Origin: Mycolicibacterium wolinskyi
GTDB taxonomy: Bacteria > Actinomycetota > Actinomycetes > Mycobacteriales > Mycobacteriaceae
Length of the DNA stretch: 64,000 nt
Assembly (NCBI RefSeq): GCF_002101965.1
Contig: NZ_LQQA01000006.1
Span: forward strand, 1 to 64,000
Reading direction: 5' to 3'
Part shown: in pieces, positions 1 through 8,218 of the stretch
Layout of the letters: every line of letters starts with the position of its first letter
Numbering within the stretch: the stretch's first letter is position 1
Translations under genes and position numbers: made by a program
Notes under the pieces: generated by a model
Told to the model about the DNA's origin: nothing
The model's input: only the letters and a program-made list of their open reading frames with translations
The model's database searches: none

Positions 1-329
1 CCCCCCATCCCCCTGCAAAGCAAACACCGGGATACCTCAGCGGGCCCTACGGCCCACGCTGCCGCGAGCACCTCTACGACCCGAACCCGGGGCGTTGCGG
101 CGGCTGCGGCGACGCTCGCAGAGCGAGCGAAACGGAAGCAATCGCGGAGCAGGCCCAGGCTGAACGCGAGCGGTCCGCGATTCGTCGGGCTCGCCTGCAA
201 TGCCTCACGTGCGCCGGAACCGGACATGTCGACCTCGCCGATGACCTTGTCGGCCGCTGTCCCGACTGCAACACCGAAACCGCGCGCCAACGCATCATCG
301 ATGAACTCACCGCAAGGCCAGCGTCATGA
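1..329 (+). CDS. Zinc-ribbon protein, 5' end outside the window
   Basis: The frame ending at TGA 327-329 is open from the window edge and gives 108 residues with no convincing start, so the gene begins upstream. Cysteines sit at residues 20, 32 and 35 (CREH, CGGC) and again as CLTC (67-70) and CPDC (86-89), the second group being a classic CxxC-x15-CxxC ribbon. A Glu/Ala/Arg-rich helical linker separates them. Cysteine-rich small proteins of this type are common in the DNA-binding and replication regions of actinobacteriophages. Its stop overlaps the next start in an ATGA, so the two are translationally coupled. No enzymatic function can be assigned. Confidence 0.7.
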   Translation, partial: PHPPAKQTPGYLSGPYGPRCREHLYDPNPGRCGGCGDARRASETEAIAEQAQAERERSAIRRARLQCLTCAGTGHVDLADDLVGRCPDCNTETARQRIIDELTARPAS

Positions 330-490
330 GACGGCGACTATTCGACGAGGTCTATGCCGACGCCGCTATGGAACAGGAATGCCCGAACTGCCATGCCGCA
401 CCGAATGACTGGTGCCGACGGCCGGACTGGGAAGTTCGTTCCGTGCCGTGCATCGCGCGCATGCAGCTTGCCCAGGGCGGCCCCGCATGA
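326..490 (+). CDS. Small phage zinc-finger protein (54 aa)
   Basis: Starts at an ATG overlapping the previous stop (ATGA). Cysteines at residues 19, 22, 30 and 42 include the pattern CPNC-x7-C, which resembles the small zinc-binding domain found in many actinobacteriophage proteins, where the second half reads 'WCR..'. Acidic N-terminus, no other domain. Probably a nucleic-acid-binding accessory protein, but this is inference. Its stop overlaps the ATG of the next gene, again as ATGA, keeping the operon-like chain intact. Confidence 0.6.
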   Translation: MRRRLFDEVYADAAMEQECPNCHAAPNDWCRRPDWEVRSVPCIARMQLAQGGPA

Positions 491-736
491 TGAACAACCA
501 CGCACACAGCCGGGCACTGCGAATCATCTTCGCAACTGCCGAGAAAAACGAGCCAGCACGCGATCTCGTGATCGACGAACTGCGCAACGAACCCGAACGA
601 ACTCGCCGAAGTCATCGACTTCCTCGCAGCCCGATACGTCACATCCCTCGCCGACATCGCAGGCAGCCACGACGCACTCATCCACGTGCTCACCAGCATC
701 ACGACCGACGTGCTCGACGCGGCGGAACCGCGATGA
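487..736 (+). pseudogene. Small hypothetical phage gene split by a +1 frameshift near 590-600
   Basis: Translation from ATG 487 reads as normal protein up to about residue 37 (ending ELRNEP), then degenerates into Arg/His-rich sequence typical of a wrong frame. In the frame one base later, positions 596-736 encode a clean stretch beginning NELAEVIDFLAARY and ending at TGA 734-736, with strongly G/C-ending codons but no start codon; that frame is closed upstream by a TGA at 569-571. Removing one base of the CCC at 592-594 joins both halves into one protein of about 82 residues. This could be a real mutation, a sequencing error or a programmed +1 shift. Function unknown. Confidence 0.6.
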
Positions 737-777
737 GCAGGCGTGGCGCCGCACAACTGAAGGAGGCCACCTCGTGA
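733..777 (+). CDS. Possible 14-residue coupling ORF
   Basis: A very short frame that starts in the ATGA at the end of the preceding (frameshifted) gene and stops in a TGATG overlapping the next ATG. It contains the strong ribosome-binding sequence AAGGAGG (760-766) used by the next gene. It may only serve to carry ribosomes across to that gene; the peptide has no recognisable feature. Weak call. Confidence 0.25.
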   Translation: MSRRGAAQLKEATS

Positions 778-956
778 TGAAGCTCAAGACAGCGCCTGTT
801 CGGCGCACTCGTCGACTTGCCGACGGCCGCCGCCTGGTCCACATCGTCTGCCCGGTGTGCGATGGCCGGCATTGGTTGCCTGACCGCCGCGGCGAAGTCC
901 TCTGCCCGCGGTTGCCCCAACGGGCGCCGTTCCAGATCGACGGCGCACCGCGATGA
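777..956 (+). CDS. Small zinc-binding protein (59 aa)
   Basis: ATG 777 is chosen because AAGGAGG lies 10 bases upstream; a GTG immediately before it (774) is an alternative. Basic N-terminus, then CPVC (residues 25-28), a following His and a later Cys in LCPR, forming a possible CCHC-like zinc knuckle. This kind of protein recurs next to whiB-like genes in mycobacteriophages. Its TGA overlaps the WhiB start (ATGA). The role is probably nucleic-acid binding, inferred only from the motif. Confidence 0.6.
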   Translation: MKLKTAPVRRTRRLADGRRLVHIVCPVCDGRHWLPDRRGEVLCPRLPQRAPFQIDGAPR

Positions 957-1258
957 CCAGCACCGAGCAGGAACGCCGCGGCAGCGCTCAATCCCCGCGC
1001 CGCGAACATCCGGCGACCTCGGCGGCTGGCCGGGACGGCTGGATCGATCTCGTGGCCGCGATCGTGCGTGGCACGCCAGCCCTCCCCGGAGCGCTGTGCC
1101 GCGGTCAAGCCGACTTGTTCGACGCACAGTGGTCTTCGACGGCGTCGGCGGCAGCCGAACTGTGCCACATGTGCCCAGACCTGGCGCCGTGCCGCCAGTG
1201 GGCCGCCACCGAACGCAATCTGCACGGAGTCATCGCGGGCCGGCGGGAAGTGAACTGA
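953..1258 (+). CDS. whiB: Phage-type WhiB-family iron-sulfur regulator
   Basis: 101 residues. Four cysteines at 49, 71, 74 and 80 give the WhiB pattern C-x21-C-x2-C-x5-C that binds a [4Fe-4S] cluster, followed by a turn and basic tail (LHGVIAGRR, residues 90-98) matching the G[VI]xxG plus basic DNA-contact region, though the Trp of cellular WhiBs is absent, as in several phage copies. Phage WhiBs such as that of TM4 are known to interfere with host WhiB2 and superinfection; a similar role here is inference. It sits in the overlapping chain of small genes ahead of the HTH and tape-measure genes. Confidence 0.9.
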   Translation: MTSTEQERRGSAQSPRREHPATSAAGRDGWIDLVAAIVRGTPALPGALCRGQADLFDAQWSSTASAAAELCHMCPDLAPCRQWAATERNLHGVIAGRREVN

Positions 1259-1261
1259 GCA

Positions 1262-1627
1262 ATGAAGCTGACCGACGACGAAGTTCAGGCGGCGCTGTAT
1301 TGCGTCGTCGAGGTGGTCGATCGCCGTCGCCGCGCGAATATTCCAGTGCCGCCGTGGATGATTCAGCTAGCCCGGAGGTTGAACCTGACCAGCGCATTGT
1401 CCGATCGGGGACACGAATTAGACAGCGGCGGAGAACAATCAGAACCGGAGAGGCTGATCGGAACACGTGAAGCTGCTGCGATCCTGGGTTTTTCTCCCAG
1501 GCATGTGCGCCGTATCGCCGGAGACCTGGACGGCGAAACGATCAGCGGCCGTGTACTTTTCAGCCTCTCCACCGTGGCCGAGTATGCACAGGAGAAAACC
1601 GATGGCCGACATCGCCGAAGCGTTTGA
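1262..1627 (+). CDS. Helix-turn-helix DNA-binding protein
   Basis: 121 residues in two parts. The N-terminal 45 residues form a helical region of unknown family. Residues about 65-110 (LIGTREAAAILGFSPRHVRR...) are a MerR/AlpA-like 'HTH_17' domain, ending in the usual S-T-V-A-E-Y helix. Such proteins occur in mycobacteriophages as small regulators or excisionase-like factors. Its end overlaps the next gene by 26 bases, so they are probably co-transcribed. I cannot tell whether it acts as repressor, activator or recombination directionality factor. Confidence 0.75.
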   Translation: MKLTDDEVQAALYCVVEVVDRRRRANIPVPPWMIQLARRLNLTSALSDRGHELDSGGEQSEPERLIGTREAAAILGFSPRHVRRIAGDLDGETISGRVLFSLSTVAEYAQEKTDGRHRRSV

Positions 1628-1838
1628 ACAGCACCTCCGATCGCTGTCCGACGACGAATGGAAAGCACTCGTGTCGCGAGTGCGCAAGCAACAGCCTGGC
1701 GGATCGAACGAGGATGAGCGACAACGCGATCGAGAGATCGAAAGCGGTCGTAAGAAATTCTCGAACTACGGCCTTCAGGAGGCGTACCGCCGCGGCTACG
1801 TCGACGCGAACGGGAACCCGACGGGAGGCAAACGATGA
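1602..1838 (+). CDS. Hypothetical phage protein (78 aa)
   Basis: Start chosen at ATG 1602, preceded by AGGAGAAA at about 1590. Highly charged and helical; the C-terminal part contains YGLQEAYRRGYVDANGNP, a turn-rich end. No family recognised. It overlaps the HTH gene upstream by 26 bases and the next gene by an ATGA, so it is part of the same transcription unit that leads to the tape-measure gene. The position just ahead of a tape-measure gene is where phages usually encode tail-assembly chaperones, but I see no similarity to them. Confidence 0.6.
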   Translation: MADIAEAFEQHLRSLSDDEWKALVSRVRKQQPGGSNEDERQRDREIESGRKKFSNYGLQEAYRRGYVDANGNPTGGKR

Positions 1839-1870
1839 GCGACGCGGACACGATGAGCGACGCGGACACG
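1835..1870 (+). repeat. Perfect 18-bp tandem duplication covering the start codon
   Basis: Two identical 18-bp copies (1835-1852 and 1853-1870) each begin with ATG and encode MSDADT. It looks like a recent slippage duplication that doubled the start of the 370-residue gene; the second ATG may be the ancestral start. Confidence 0.9.
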
Positions 1871-2947
1871 TTCTCCAGGCCCGCATACCAGCCGCGCAAG
1901 CACAAGGTGTTGGCGCGCGCCAAGCGGCTTCCGCGACTGCAGGTGATGCTGGCCGACTTGCCGCAGCTGCAGGTGGCGATCGCCACCGCCGACCGGGCCG
2001 CCGAAATGGCCCTGGAAATCGCGCACACCGGCGGTGGCAGTTCGTCGACGGAGTTGCCGTCGACACCAGAAGCAGTCACCGCCGAATGGGTCACCGCCGA
2101 AGTAGGGCGCCGCCGGTACGGCAGTGACGCCGACCAGAAGATCAAACTGCTGCGCGAAGTCGAGTTTCACGCCCGCGAGGACGCCTGGCAGTGCATCGAA
2201 ACCAACGCCATCCCGATGCTAGAACAGCTGAACAGCGAGCTGCAGACTCTCGTCGCCGACGCCGCCACTGCAGTCGACGCGTTGGGCCCGGACGTGTCCA
2301 CCGCGGCCGAAGCGATCGACGCCGGCGTAGCTGACCCCTGGAAAACTTTGGCGGCGCTGCGGCGCGACTACGACGGTATCCGTGAGATTCAGCGTACCCT
2401 GTACGGTTGCGAGACAATCTATTTCGATCGTGACGCGTGCGGTGACAACAATCAACGTGTCACCGATTCAGAGGCACGGCTGTACTATCACCAGAACCTC
2501 AATACGACCGCTCCGGACTGGCGCGGACACACGGACTCGAACCGCGTTGAACGGTACGGAACAGTGCCGTGGCCCGCGGACCCCGTCGAAAAGCTCGTGT
2601 GGTTCGTCCGCAACGACTCCGGCATCTGGTGCCCCACGCCCGCGGAGATCGCAATCTTCCTCAAAGAGATTGCTGCGCAGAAGTTGCCAATGAAGAAGCC
2701 CGGGTCGCCGCCGCTCCAAATCAAACGACGTTACGACCATTATGGCTACTACCAGAAGGTCGATCAGTCGGGCGCACAGTTCGCGAATCCGAAGCGATCC
2801 AAGTCCAATGCGTCTGATACACAGGAATCGGATGCAGGTGATGGGCACGAGAACCAGAGGCGCACAGAGCAACTCGAACAGCGGGCTGCAAGCGATTCCT
2901 CCAGCCCCGTCGATTCCCGTGAGGTAGCCCGTGACGATTCATCTTGA
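1835..2947 (+). CDS. Hypothetical protein upstream of the tape measure (370 aa)
   Basis: Begins with a perfect duplication of its first six codons (MSDADT twice), giving two equivalent ATG starts at 1835 and 1853. Residues about 30-180 are helical and alanine-rich, 190-300 are more globular with several Trp, Tyr and Cys, and the last 70 residues are low-complexity Ser/Asp/Glu/Gln. No known domain recognised. Its end overlaps the tape-measure start by 17 bases. By position it could be a tail or chaperone component, or a regulator of the tape-measure protein; the sequence itself does not decide. Confidence 0.65.
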   Translation: MSDADTMSDADTFSRPAYQPRKHKVLARAKRLPRLQVMLADLPQLQVAIATADRAAEMALEIAHTGGGSSSTELPSTPEAVTAEWVTAEVGRRRYGSDADQKIKLLREVEFHAREDAWQCIETNAIPMLEQLNSELQTLVADAATAVDALGPDVSTAAEAIDAGVADPWKTLAALRRDYDGIREIQRTLYGCETIYFDRDACGDNNQRVTDSEARLYYHQNLNTTAPDWRGHTDSNRVERYGTVPWPADPVEKLVWFVRNDSGIWCPTPAEIAIFLKEIAAQKLPMKKPGSPPLQIKRRYDHYGYYQKVDQSGAQFANPKRSKSNASDTQESDAGDGHENQRRTEQLEQRAASDSSSPVDSREVARDDSS

Positions 2948-5900
2948 CGTCGAAACGTGGGTCGACCGCCGCACTGTCCGCGATTCCGCAGCCGAGGTGC
3001 AGCGGGAGTGGCAGCGCGCCGGCACCGAGTCATCGGCTGCGTGGGCCAAGGGCTTCGAGAAGAACTCCGACAGGATGCGCAACGCGGCGAAGAAAGCCGC
3101 CGACGCGTCCAGCGTGGTGATCGAACGCGACGCCAAGGTGACTCAGACTCGGGCCCAGTTGGATCGGGCGACGAAGGCGTACGAGAAGGCCGAGAAAAGC
3201 GTTGCCGATGTCAAGAAGGAAAGCGGCGACGGCAGCAAGGATTTGGCGCGCGCCGAGCGGGAACTCGAGCAGATCCGGTCCCGCCTGGAGCAGCTCACCA
3301 CGCAGCACGTCACAGCGACGGAGCGGCTGAATCGTGCGCTGCGGGACGAACATAACGCCGTCAAGTCGGTGGCCACCATGCACCGCGACAACGAAGCCGC
3401 GCTCGATGGGATGGCAGTTGGCGGACAGGCCGCCATGACGACGGTCCGTCAGCTGAGCACGTCGATCACAGCGCTAAGCCGCGTTGGCGGACCAATCGCC
3501 GCCACTGCCATCTCCGCCGGCCTGATCAACCTGGCCGGCGTCGCGGCGTCAGCGGCGCAGTCGGTGTGGCTGCTCCCAGGCGCTGTCGGTGCGGCCGCGG
3601 CCGGGTTCGGCACGCTGAAGCTCGCGACGATCGGGTTCTCCGACGCGCTGGAGAACATCCGCGACCCAGAGAAGTTCGCCGAGGCGCTGCGCGCACTGTC
3701 GCCGAACGCGCAGCAGGCAGCTCTAGCCATCCGAGGCTTGCTGCCGGCGTTCGATCAGTTGAAGGCCGCCACGCAGGATGCGTTGTTCCTCAACGTTGGG
3801 GAGCAGATCACCCAGCTCTCCACTCAGTTCCTGCCCGCTGTGCAGCAGATGACGACCAGCATCGCCGGGTCGTTCAACCAGATGTTCATGGGTGTCACGA
3901 ACCAGCTGATGACCCCGCAGACGCAAGCGGCGCTGCAGACGACGATGGACAACATCGCGCGGTCGTTCCAGAACCTCGCGCCGGCCGCCGCGCCGTTCAC
4001 CAAGGCTATCGCCGACATCATGGCGGTCGGTTCAGACTTCCTTCCCGAGCTCGCCACCAGCATCACGAACGCTGCGACCGCATTCTCCGAATTCATCAGC
4101 GATGCACGCGAATCCGGCCAGTTGCGGCAGTGGATGGCCGACGGCATCGCCGCAATCAAGGACCTCGCCGCAGTGGCCTGGGACGTGGGACACGTATTCA
4201 TGTCCCTGGCTCCGATCGGGCAAGATGTCCTGCCGAAGATCGCATCAGGGTTCGATGCCATAGCGCAAGTCGTACCCCCGATTGTCAACGGAATCCAAAG
4301 GATCGGCCCCGCAGTCGATTTCGTCGCATCGGCAGCCAGAATCGCACACGGCGACTTCTCCGCGCTCAAGGGAATCATCGGCAGCGTCGGCGATTTCGCA
4401 CAGCTCGTATTCAGCAAAGTGCGCGACCTGCTGGACAAGATGTTCGACCCCGTCCGCGCAGGCATCGACCTCTTCAACCGGCTACCCGTTGCCGACATAC
4501 CGCAGATACCAAGCATGGCCGCGGGCAGACAGTACGCGGGCGGCGGCGGCTCATTCGGCCCGCCGTCCCCGCCGCCACCGCTGATGCAGCCGGGGCGCGG
4601 TGCTCCGGCAGTGCCGTGGGATCAACTATCGCCAGCCGATAAGTGGCTGGTTGCCGATCAGGCTGCGGGTGGTGCGACGCGCCCGGGCCTGGCACCCGGT
4701 CAGTATCGGCGTCGGGATGGATCGATCGGCTACGCGCCGCCGCCGAGCGCACTGCCGGCGATACCGACACCGCTGACGGGCCCGGGCGCGTCCGGTAGCT
4801 CCAGCACGCCGCCACCGTTCGTTGATCCGTCCGAGTACCAGGTGACCGGTCCGGCGCCGCAGATGCCGATGGTCGCGGGACCAGGCGGGCCAGTGCCCTA
4901 CACGACGAACACCCGCGGTCCTGGCAGTGGACCCGGTCAGTATGTCGTCGACCCCGGCGCGGTGTACGACGCGCAGACGCGGGAGATCTCCGCGCGCAAC
5001 AGCTTCGAAGAGTCCCGACTGAATCTGCTGCGTCTGGAGAAGGAGGGCAACGCGGACCAGTTGCAGTTGCTTCGGGCGCGCAACCAGGTCACCCAGGACG
5101 AGCGCGCGTGGATCGCCGCGCAGCGCGAGGTGGTCGAGGCGCAGCAGGGCACCTGGAAGGACATGGAGAAGACCGCGCAGGGCTTCGCCAGCGGCATGGA
5201 CCAGATCGGCGCGGCGCTCGACGCGGACTTCGGACTGTCCGACGGGTTGGCTGGTTTCGCCGAGAACTTGGTGAAATTCGCTGCGAGCCTTGCCGCGGCA
5301 CCGCTGCTAGGGCCGCTGTCTGCGATCAGCCAGGCAAACCCGAGCCAGGGTGGTCACGGCCTGTTCGGAATCATGGGCGCACAGGGCGCCTTCGGCCCCG
5401 AGCACACCGGCATCGACTACAGCAAGTACGGATACGGCGGCGCGTCGGCGATGGGACCGGCCGCGCTCGGCGGCGGACTTGGCATTCCGATGGGAGAGCC
5501 GTACGGGCTCGCACCTGGGACCGACACCGGCGGGTACGGCAGCAGCGGCGCGGTGTTCCCGCCGTGGGTGCACGCGTTGGAGCAGATGTTCGGCATCAAG
5601 GCCAGCACCTACTCCGGCCATCAGGAGACCGATCGGCACGAAGCTGGGTACGCACCCAACCCGAACCACGAGAACCGCGGTATCGACTGGTCGGGACCGG
5701 TCGACGCGATGCAGCGGTTCGCCGACTACCTCTCCCAGATTCCCGGCGCGCTCGAACAGGTCATCTGGCAGAACCCGAACACGGGGCAGGCCACCGAGAT
5801 CGCGGGCGGCCGGCCGCAACCCGGCTACTTCAGCGGCGCGCTCGGTGGGCACCAGAATCACGTCCACACGCGGCAGTCGGCCGCGATCCCGCTACCGGGA

Positions 5901-6623
5901 CTCCCTGGATCGCAGTACCAACTGCCCAGCGGTGCGCCAATGTCCACGACCACCCCGATCCAAACGCTGGCGTACCCCGCACTGAACAACCCTGCGGCGC
6001 CAGGCGTCCCCATCCCGGCCGGCGTGCCATCCATGCCCGGCGGACTGCCGAGTATGGGCGTCGGTATGCCGCAGGCGGCGCCGTTCACCGCGCCGTCGCT
6101 TATTCCCGGCGCACCGATGTCGGGCCCACCCGGGGCCGGCAGTGGGTTTTCCGGCGTGGCCGGCGGTCTGACCGGGGCGGCGATATCGGCCGGCGCGGCG
6201 GGCCTCGACATGCTGGCTCCCGGCGCTGGGCAGGCCGCCCAGACCGGAATCCAGTTGGCCAACCGCACGATCGGATATCTCGGTCAGCTCGCCGGCATCG
6301 GTGTCGGCGGCATCCTGGAGACCTTCGGCGTATCCAACGGCAACCCGCTGGCCGATCCGCTCAAGTCGCTGCCCGGGCGCGTGCTCGCCGGCATCATGGG
6401 CGCCCGCCCCGCACTGCCGAACGCGGCGGGCCAGGCACAGCAGCAAGCACAGCAGCAGGGCCAGCAACAGCAGCACGGCCAGAATGCAGGCCAGCCTCCT
6501 GGACCGCTGGTGCACATCGACACCGTCAACCAGGCACCCAAGCAGGCACCTGACTCGGTGGCGAATTCCGTTGCCAACCAGTTCAAGTCCGCTGAGATCA
6601 GCCAAGGATTCAAGAGCCGATGA
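2931..6623 (+). CDS. Phage tail tape-measure protein with peptidase-like domain
   Basis: 1230 residues from a GTG. Residues about 20-150 form a long charged coiled coil, 165-240 a hydrophobic Gly/Ala segment, and 240-530 a repetitive helical region, the layout of siphovirus tape-measure proteins that set tail length and enter the host envelope. A Pro/Gly-rich linker (530-680) is followed by a second coiled coil (680-740). Residues about 870-985 form a globular domain with HENRGID near 912 and HQNHVH near 977, resembling zinc M15-type D,D-peptidases seen in mycobacteriophage tape measures. A Gln-rich run (about 1168-1184) precedes the end. It is normal in size for a phage with a tail of over 100 nm. 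The next gene overlaps by ATGA. Confidence 0.92.
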   Translation: MTIHLDVETWVDRRTVRDSAAEVQREWQRAGTESSAAWAKGFEKNSDRMRNAAKKAADASSVVIERDAKVTQTRAQLDRATKAYEKAEKSVADVKKESGDGSKDLARAERELEQIRSRLEQLTTQHVTATERLNRALRDEHNAVKSVATMHRDNEAALDGMAVGGQAAMTTVRQLSTSITALSRVGGPIAATAISAGLINLAGVAASAAQSVWLLPGAVGAAAAGFGTLKLATIGFSDALENIRDPEKFAEALRALSPNAQQAALAIRGLLPAFDQLKAATQDALFLNVGEQITQLSTQFLPAVQQMTTSIAGSFNQMFMGVTNQLMTPQTQAALQTTMDNIARSFQNLAPAAAPFTKAIADIMAVGSDFLPELATSITNAATAFSEFISDARESGQLRQWMADGIAAIKDLAAVAWDVGHVFMSLAPIGQDVLPKIASGFDAIAQVVPPIVNGIQRIGPAVDFVASAARIAHGDFSALKGIIGSVGDFAQLVFSKVRDLLDKMFDPVRAGIDLFNRLPVADIPQIPSMAAGRQYAGGGGSFGPPSPPPPLMQPGRGAPAVPWDQLSPADKWLVADQAAGGATRPGLAPGQYRRRDGSIGYAPPPSALPAIPTPLTGPGASGSSSTPPPFVDPSEYQVTGPAPQMPMVAGPGGPVPYTTNTRGPGSGPGQYVVDPGAVYDAQTREISARNSFEESRLNLLRLEKEGNADQLQLLRARNQVTQDERAWIAAQREVVEAQQGTWKDMEKTAQGFASGMDQIGAALDADFGLSDGLAGFAENLVKFAASLAAAPLLGPLSAISQANPSQGGHGLFGIMGAQGAFGPEHTGIDYSKYGYGGASAMGPAALGGGLGIPMGEPYGLAPGTDTGGYGSSGAVFPPWVHALEQMFGIKASTYSGHQETDRHEAGYAPNPNHENRGIDWSGPVDAMQRFADYLSQIPGALEQVIWQNPNTGQATEIAGGRPQPGYFSGALGGHQNHVHTRQSAAIPLPGLPGSQYQLPSGAPMSTTTPIQTLAYPALNNPAAPGVPIPAGVPSMPGGLPSMGVGMPQAAPFTAPSLIPGAPMSGPPGAGSGFSGVAGGLTGAAISAGAAGLDMLAPGAGQAAQTGIQLANRTIGYLGQLAGIGVGGILETFGVSNGNPLADPLKSLPGRVLAGIMGARPALPNAAGQAQQQAQQQGQQQQHGQNAGQPPGPLVHIDTVNQAPKQAPDSVANSVANQFKSAEISQGFKSR

Positions 6624-6988
6624 CCGACCCAAGCAGACACAATACGACGATGACCGATGAACGCTGCAGACCAATAGCCGGCCGCGAGATCAACGACAAG
6701 ACAGTGCGATCGACGATTGCCATCGACTCCGATCGCGCGCTGCGACTTGTCCTCGCATCACTCAAGGGCGATGAAGACTCAAGGTCCAGGATCCTGGACA
6801 GCGAGGCCGGCGACTGCCCCTCATGCCTCCGTGGCATCGCAGTCAGCATGGCCGGCATGTTCGCCTCCAGCATCGAAATGGAGAACGACGAAGAGAGCGA
6901 CGACGGACTTGTCGGAACCGACAAAGCCATCCGCCGCATCGAATGGATGATCTCGCGCGGCATCGAGAAACGCCTCACAGATCAGTAA
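6620..6988 (+). CDS. Hypothetical protein after the tape measure (122 aa)
   Basis: ATG 6620 overlaps the tape-measure stop (ATGA); internal ATGs at 6650 or later are possible. Acidic and helical, with a CPSC pair at residues 66-69 in the middle of an amphipathic helix. No known family. In tailed phages this position holds the distal-tail (Dit) gene, but the protein is far too small and unlike it, so the usual tail gene order is broken here. Confidence 0.6.
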   Translation: MTDPSRHNTTMTDERCRPIAGREINDKTVRSTIAIDSDRALRLVLASLKGDEDSRSRILDSEAGDCPSCLRGIAVSMAGMFASSIEMENDEESDDGLVGTDKAIRRIEWMISRGIEKRLTDQ

Positions 6989-7008
6989 CCCATCGAAGGA
7001 GAACACCC

Positions 7009-7047
7009 ATGGCCACCTACGCTGTCCACCCACTCGAAACCCAATGA
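7009..7047 (+). CDS. Possible 12-residue ORF with strong ribosome-binding site
   Basis: AAGGAGAA about 8 bases upstream of ATG 7009 is one of the better ribosome-binding sites in the element, yet the frame closes after 12 codons. It ends in an ATGA that begins another frame at 7044. It may be the stump of a gene truncated by deletion. Confidence 0.3.
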   Translation: MATYAVHPLETQ

Positions 7048-7215
7048 CCATGCGGCACGGCGTCAAACCACCTCACCGCGGTAAGGACGTGGCCATGACG
7101 GCGACAACGGAAAAGGGTTGCCGAGCTCGTACCTGCGCCGTGCCGCACCCCCATGGCCTCCAGCCCTCCCCCCGGCATCAACCCCGACCCGGCTGTTCTG
7201 TGGCTCGGGTTCTGA
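7044..7215 (+). other. Possible remnant of a small decayed gene
   Basis: Positions 7044-7125 read as plausible protein in one frame and 7114-7215 in the next frame (VAELVPAP ... INPDPAVLWLGF, stop 7213-7215), suggesting one short gene with a +1 shift near 7115-7118. Codon third positions are moderately G/C-rich in both parts. No family recognised and no independent support. The remaining 100 bases up to the next gene show no feature except its ribosome-binding site. Confidence 0.25.
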
Positions 7216-7313
7216 GCACGCATACGCGCAGAGTTCGCGTTACGGATACGCGCCCGGGTTGGGCCCCGATTTACGGCCTGGCGGCCGCCGATTCCAAGCG
7301 AAAGGAGGGCACC

Positions 7314-7916
7314 ATGACAGGCACCAAGAGAGCCTGCGCTTCCTGCGAAAACAAGTTCATCGGCCGGGCCGGGGCGAAGTACTGTTCGCCGGCGTGCAAG
7401 CAGCGTGCCCATCGGTCCCGCAGCGGCGCTAAACGTAACGCGAACCGTAACGCTTGCCCAGCGGTGACGGTGACGACCGATCAGAACGAATCGGCCCCCG
7501 ATGCCGCTGCTGCCGGGCACACGAAGGAGGCCCTGGCGTTGCTGGCCGCACTGGACGCCGAGCTGGCGGAGAACTCCGAGACCGAGGACGAACCGCTGGA
7601 GTGGTCGGCTGCCGAGCGGGCAGTGCGGGAGATGATCGCCGACACCGTCGATCGCCGAGTCGACCTGCAGTCGCGTTACCGAGTCTGTGCGGACGTCCAG
7701 ATGCGGGTGAAGCTCTCGAGCGAGATCCGGCTGTTGGAGGGCGCGATCGCAAGGCTGCTCAAGCAGCTGAGCACCGAGGTGCCCGACCAGCCGACCGCCT
7801 GGGAATCGTCGACGTCACGCAAAGCGTCGAAGGCCGCGCTGACCAGATGGGCTGGCCGCGGCGGCAGGCACGGCCGGGCAGCCGCCGGAGCTCTCCGCAG
7901 CCATGGCTCGGCGTAA
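7314..7916 (+). CDS. Zinc-ribbon protein resembling phage terminase small subunit
   Basis: 200 residues; ATG 7314 is preceded by AAGGAGGG with good spacing. The N-terminus holds a zinc ribbon (C8, C11, C24, C28, followed by KQRAHR). Residues about 65-165 are helical, with an 'LEWSAAERAVREMIADTVDRR' type helix and a KLSSEIRLLEGAIARLLKQ helix that resemble proteins annotated as terminase small subunits in mycobacteriophages; a basic tail follows. If so it would recognise packaging sites. This is from memory of the family, not an alignment, and no large terminase is visible. The next gene overlaps by 14 bases. Confidence 0.5.
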   Translation: MTGTKRACASCENKFIGRAGAKYCSPACKQRAHRSRSGAKRNANRNACPAVTVTTDQNESAPDAAAAGHTKEALALLAALDAELAENSETEDEPLEWSAAERAVREMIADTVDRRVDLQSRYRVCADVQMRVKLSSEIRLLEGAIARLLKQLSTEVPDQPTAWESSTSRKASKAALTRWAGRGGRHGRAAAGALRSHGSA

Positions 7917-8211
7917 GGGCGGACGCAGCCGGCCCGCGGCCCGCGCGGGCATTCATATGCCCGGCATCTATGCGAGCCTGCTCGAACACGAACGGGACCG
8001 GTGTTCACGTATCACCTGGGCGGTACCCGGTGACACCTCCGCTGGTTTCTTCCAGCGGCCAGCGCGCACAGTGCTGGTCGAGCTGGAGGCCGGGCACGCA
8101 GTAACGATCGCCCGGGTGATAGTCGAGCGAATCGGCGCGGTCGAGTTACCGCACGGGTGGCCAACGCGCATGATCGTCGACGTCGACGATGTTGTGGTGC
8201 CGGCGCGTTAG
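7903..8211 (+). CDS. Hypothetical protein (102 aa)
   Basis: Starts inside the end of the TerS-like gene and ends 8 bases from the convergent gene on the other strand. The first 20 residues are very basic, and the rest looks like a small beta-rich domain (ITWAVPGD ... TVLVELEAGHAVTIARVIVERIG ... MIVDVDDVVV). No family recognised. The overlap suggests co-transcription with the upstream zinc-ribbon gene. Confidence 0.55.
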   Translation: MARRKGGRSRPAARAGIHMPGIYASLLEHERDRCSRITWAVPGDTSAGFFQRPARTVLVELEAGHAVTIARVIVERIGAVELPHGWPTRMIVDVDDVVVPAR

Positions 8212-8218
8212 TCGCGGC

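Noticed and set aside
5108..6553. Long + strand alternative frame inside the tape-measure gene
   Set aside because: Arg-rich shadow of the tape-measure frame, with no start signal.
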